This document shows positions 5,813-7,318 of a DNA stretch of 7,318 bases, piece after piece. The stretch comes from Actinomycetes bacterium. Its GTDB lineage: Bacteria; Actinomycetota; Thermoleophilia; Gaiellales; Gaiellaceae. The translations under genes and the position numbers were made by a program. The DNA lies in NCBI GenBank assembly GCA_030624785.1, contig JAUXJK010000099.1:1-7318 (forward strand). Direction: 5' to 3'. How positions within the stretch are numbered: position 1 is the stretch's first letter; every line of letters starts with the position of its first letter. The notes under the pieces are model-generated. The model made no database searches, was not told the DNA's origin, and saw nothing but the letters and a program-made list of their open reading frames with translations.

Positions 5813-7318
5813 CTACGCGTCGGCCTCGGGTTCAGGCCGCGGCTGCGTGAACAACGCCCTGACCGCCGCGACGTCTTCAGCGTCGGTGAGTACGAGTAGC
5901 TCGTCGTGCGGCCTGATGACCTGGTCGCCATGGGCGGGCACCATGTGACCATCCCGGATCAGCATGCTGATCCACGTCTCCTCGCTAAGCGGGAGCTCGC
6001 TGATCTCCACGCCATCAGCCGCTGAGCCGCGCTTCACGAAGAATCGCTCAACGCCACGCGGCTCGCGTTGAAGGCGCACGGAAAGATCCCAGGGCTCTGG
6101 CTCCGCCTCCTCCATCGGTACCCCGAAGAGCCGGGCAGATAACGGAACGGTACTCCCCTGGAAGATCACCGAGAACGCGACCACGACAAAAACGATTCCG
6201 TACACGCGATCAGCCGAATCGACCGCTGACAGCAAAGCGAATGCTCCGAGAACGATCGGGACCGCGCCCTTGAGCCCACTCCACATGATGAAGTAGCGCT
6301 CTCCGGCACGCAGCGACGCTGGAAGGAGCAGACCTCCCACCACAAGTGGTCTGATCAGGAACGCGAGCAGCACTGCGAGGATCAGCCCGTCACGCCAGAG
6401 ATTGTCCCGCCCGAGGGCACTGAGATCAATGGTGATGCCGAGAATCACGAACACGACGATCTCTGACAGACTCGCAAGCGAGGAGTGAAAGCGCTTGATC
6501 TGTTTCTTGTAGGGAGCTCGCTGATCGCCGATCAATACTCCGGCAATGAATACGGCGAGAAACCCCGAGCCGTGCAGCGTCGCCGCGACACCGTAGATCA
6601 CGCCGGCGGCGGCTAACGTACGTAGCGAGTAGAGCGCTTCGTTCGGCAGCGAGACTCGCCGGATGAACTGCGCGAGTCCCAGCCCGCCAACGACGCCGAC
6701 GGCTACACCAACGGCCATCTCGAGCATGAACTCCTCCGCGATCGCGGCAACCGACCCGTGGTCGCTCGTGGCGAACTCGATCAACCCGATCATCAGCGCG
6801 ATCGCAACCGGATCGTTGACGCCGGACTCTCCTTCGAGGATCGTTCCCGAGCGCCCCCTCACCTGCCGGTTGCCGAGGACGGAGAACATCACGGCCGGGT
6901 CAGTCGGTGCCAGCGCGGCACCGATGATCCACGCGATGATCCACTGGAAGCCGAGCAGGTAGTGCGCGGTGCACGCGATTAGCGCGGCCGTACCGAACGT
7001 CCCGAGGATTCCGACGAGGCCGATCGGAAGGGCCGAACCCTTGAACTTCTTCCAGCCAACGTGCATGCCGCCGTCGAACAGAATCAGGATCAGTGCAATC
7101 GTGGCTATCTGTTCAACCGACTGGATCGACAGTCTCTCTGCGAGGCCGTCGAACAGCTCGGCCGCGACCGCAGCCGTGAGCAGCAGAAGCGCGGGCGCCG
7201 GAATCTGGATGCGACCGCTGAGCTTGTTGGCGAGCACGGACAGCAGGAAGCCGCCCGTAACGACCAGGATCAGCTGACCGAAGGTGACGATCTCCTCGGG
7301 AGCGCTAAATGTTTCCAC
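5813..7318 (-). CDS. CPA1-family K+(Na+)/H+ antiporter with RCK_C domain (NhaP2/CvrA-like)
   Basis: Inner-membrane cation/proton antiporter, probably K+/H+, acting in ion and pH homeostasis. About twelve or thirteen hydrophobic segments run from residue 13 to about 390, with the family blocks ILFDGGM (79-85), APTDPAVMFSVLG (137-149) and LEGESGVNDP (161-170). The Asp of the ND pair (169) is the expected ion-binding acid. After a charged linker rich in Glu and Pro (400-410), residues about 418-490 form a TrkA-C/RCK_C regulatory domain (VKRGSAADGVEISEL to ELLVLTDAEDVAAV), as in NhaP2/CvrA-type proteins, followed by an acidic, proline-rich tail. The frame is open to the last base. The terminal GTG (7318-7316) could be the start, since the first membrane segment follows about 12 residues later, but a start outside the window cannot be excluded. 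It converges on fhs with a 14-base gap. K+ versus Na+ specificity is inferred from the family only. Confidence 0.9.
   Translation of the reverse strand: METFSAPEEIVTFGQLILVVTGGFLLSVLANKLSGRIQIPAPALLLLTAAVAAELFDGLAERLSIQSVEQIATIALILILFDGGMHVGWKKFKGSALPIGLVGILGTFGTAALIACTAHYLLGFQWIIAWIIGAALAPTDPAVMFSVLGNRQVRGRSGTILEGESGVNDPVAIALMIGLIEFATSDHGSVAAIAEEFMLEMAVGVAVGVVGGLGLAQFIRRVSLPNEALYSLRTLAAAGVIYGVAATLHGSGFLAVFIAGVLIGDQRAPYKKQIKRFHSSLASLSEIVVFVILGITIDLSALGRDNLWRDGLILAVLLAFLIRPLVVGGLLLPASLRAGERYFIMWSGLKGAVPIVLGAFALLSAVDSADRVYGIVFVVVAFSVIFQGSTVPLSARLFGVPMEEAEPEPWDLSVRLQREPRGVERFFVKRGSAADGVEISELPLSEETWISMLIRDGHMVPAHGDQVIRPHDELLVLTDAEDVAAVRALFTQPRPEPEADA

Noticed and set aside
5808..5847. Possible hairpin: CGCAGC/GCTGCG outer arms with CGGCC/GGCCG inside
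   Set aside because: The stem is interrupted, the loop is nine bases, there is no T run on either side, and most of it is antiporter coding sequence. Such matches are common by chance at this GC content.

Overview
The window is a GC-rich (by eye a little above 60%), densely coding bacterial segment. Codon use, GTG starts and 4-base stop/start overlaps fit an actinobacterium or another high-GC lineage, but no marker gene is present and the taxon cannot be fixed from this sequence.

Bases 1-5798 hold one plus-strand block: the 3' part of soxA (alpha), then soxG (gamma), soxB (beta) and fhs. The first three encode subunits of a heterotetrameric sarcosine-oxidase-type enzyme and are joined by two identical GTGA overlaps. 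fhs (formate-tetrahydrofolate ligase) follows after 11 bases with its own Shine-Dalgarno sequence. The likely pathway is oxidative demethylation of sarcosine or a related N-methyl amine by SoxB, with transfer of the methyl-derived carbon to tetrahydrofolate at the SoxA/SoxG folate sites. After oxidation of 5,10-methylene-THF by enzymes not seen here (FolD), Fhs would interconvert 10-formyl-THF with formate plus ATP. The zinc-binding delta subunit (soxD) and the start of soxA are not in the window. They would have to lie upstream.

Bases 5813-7318 hold a minus-strand CPA1-type cation/proton antiporter with a C-terminal RCK_C domain. It converges on fhs with only 14 bases between the stop codons. 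It reaches the window edge, so its true start is uncertain, and nothing links it functionally to the sarcosine genes.

There are no RNA genes, mobile elements, CRISPR arrays or gene-free stretches over 300 bases. The most interesting points are the four-cysteine BFD-type [2Fe-2S] motif in SoxA, the A-G-B-fhs gene order, and the compact dinucleotide-binding region of SoxA. I see no convincing undescribed system. This is a recognisable C1-demethylation operon with some variant features.
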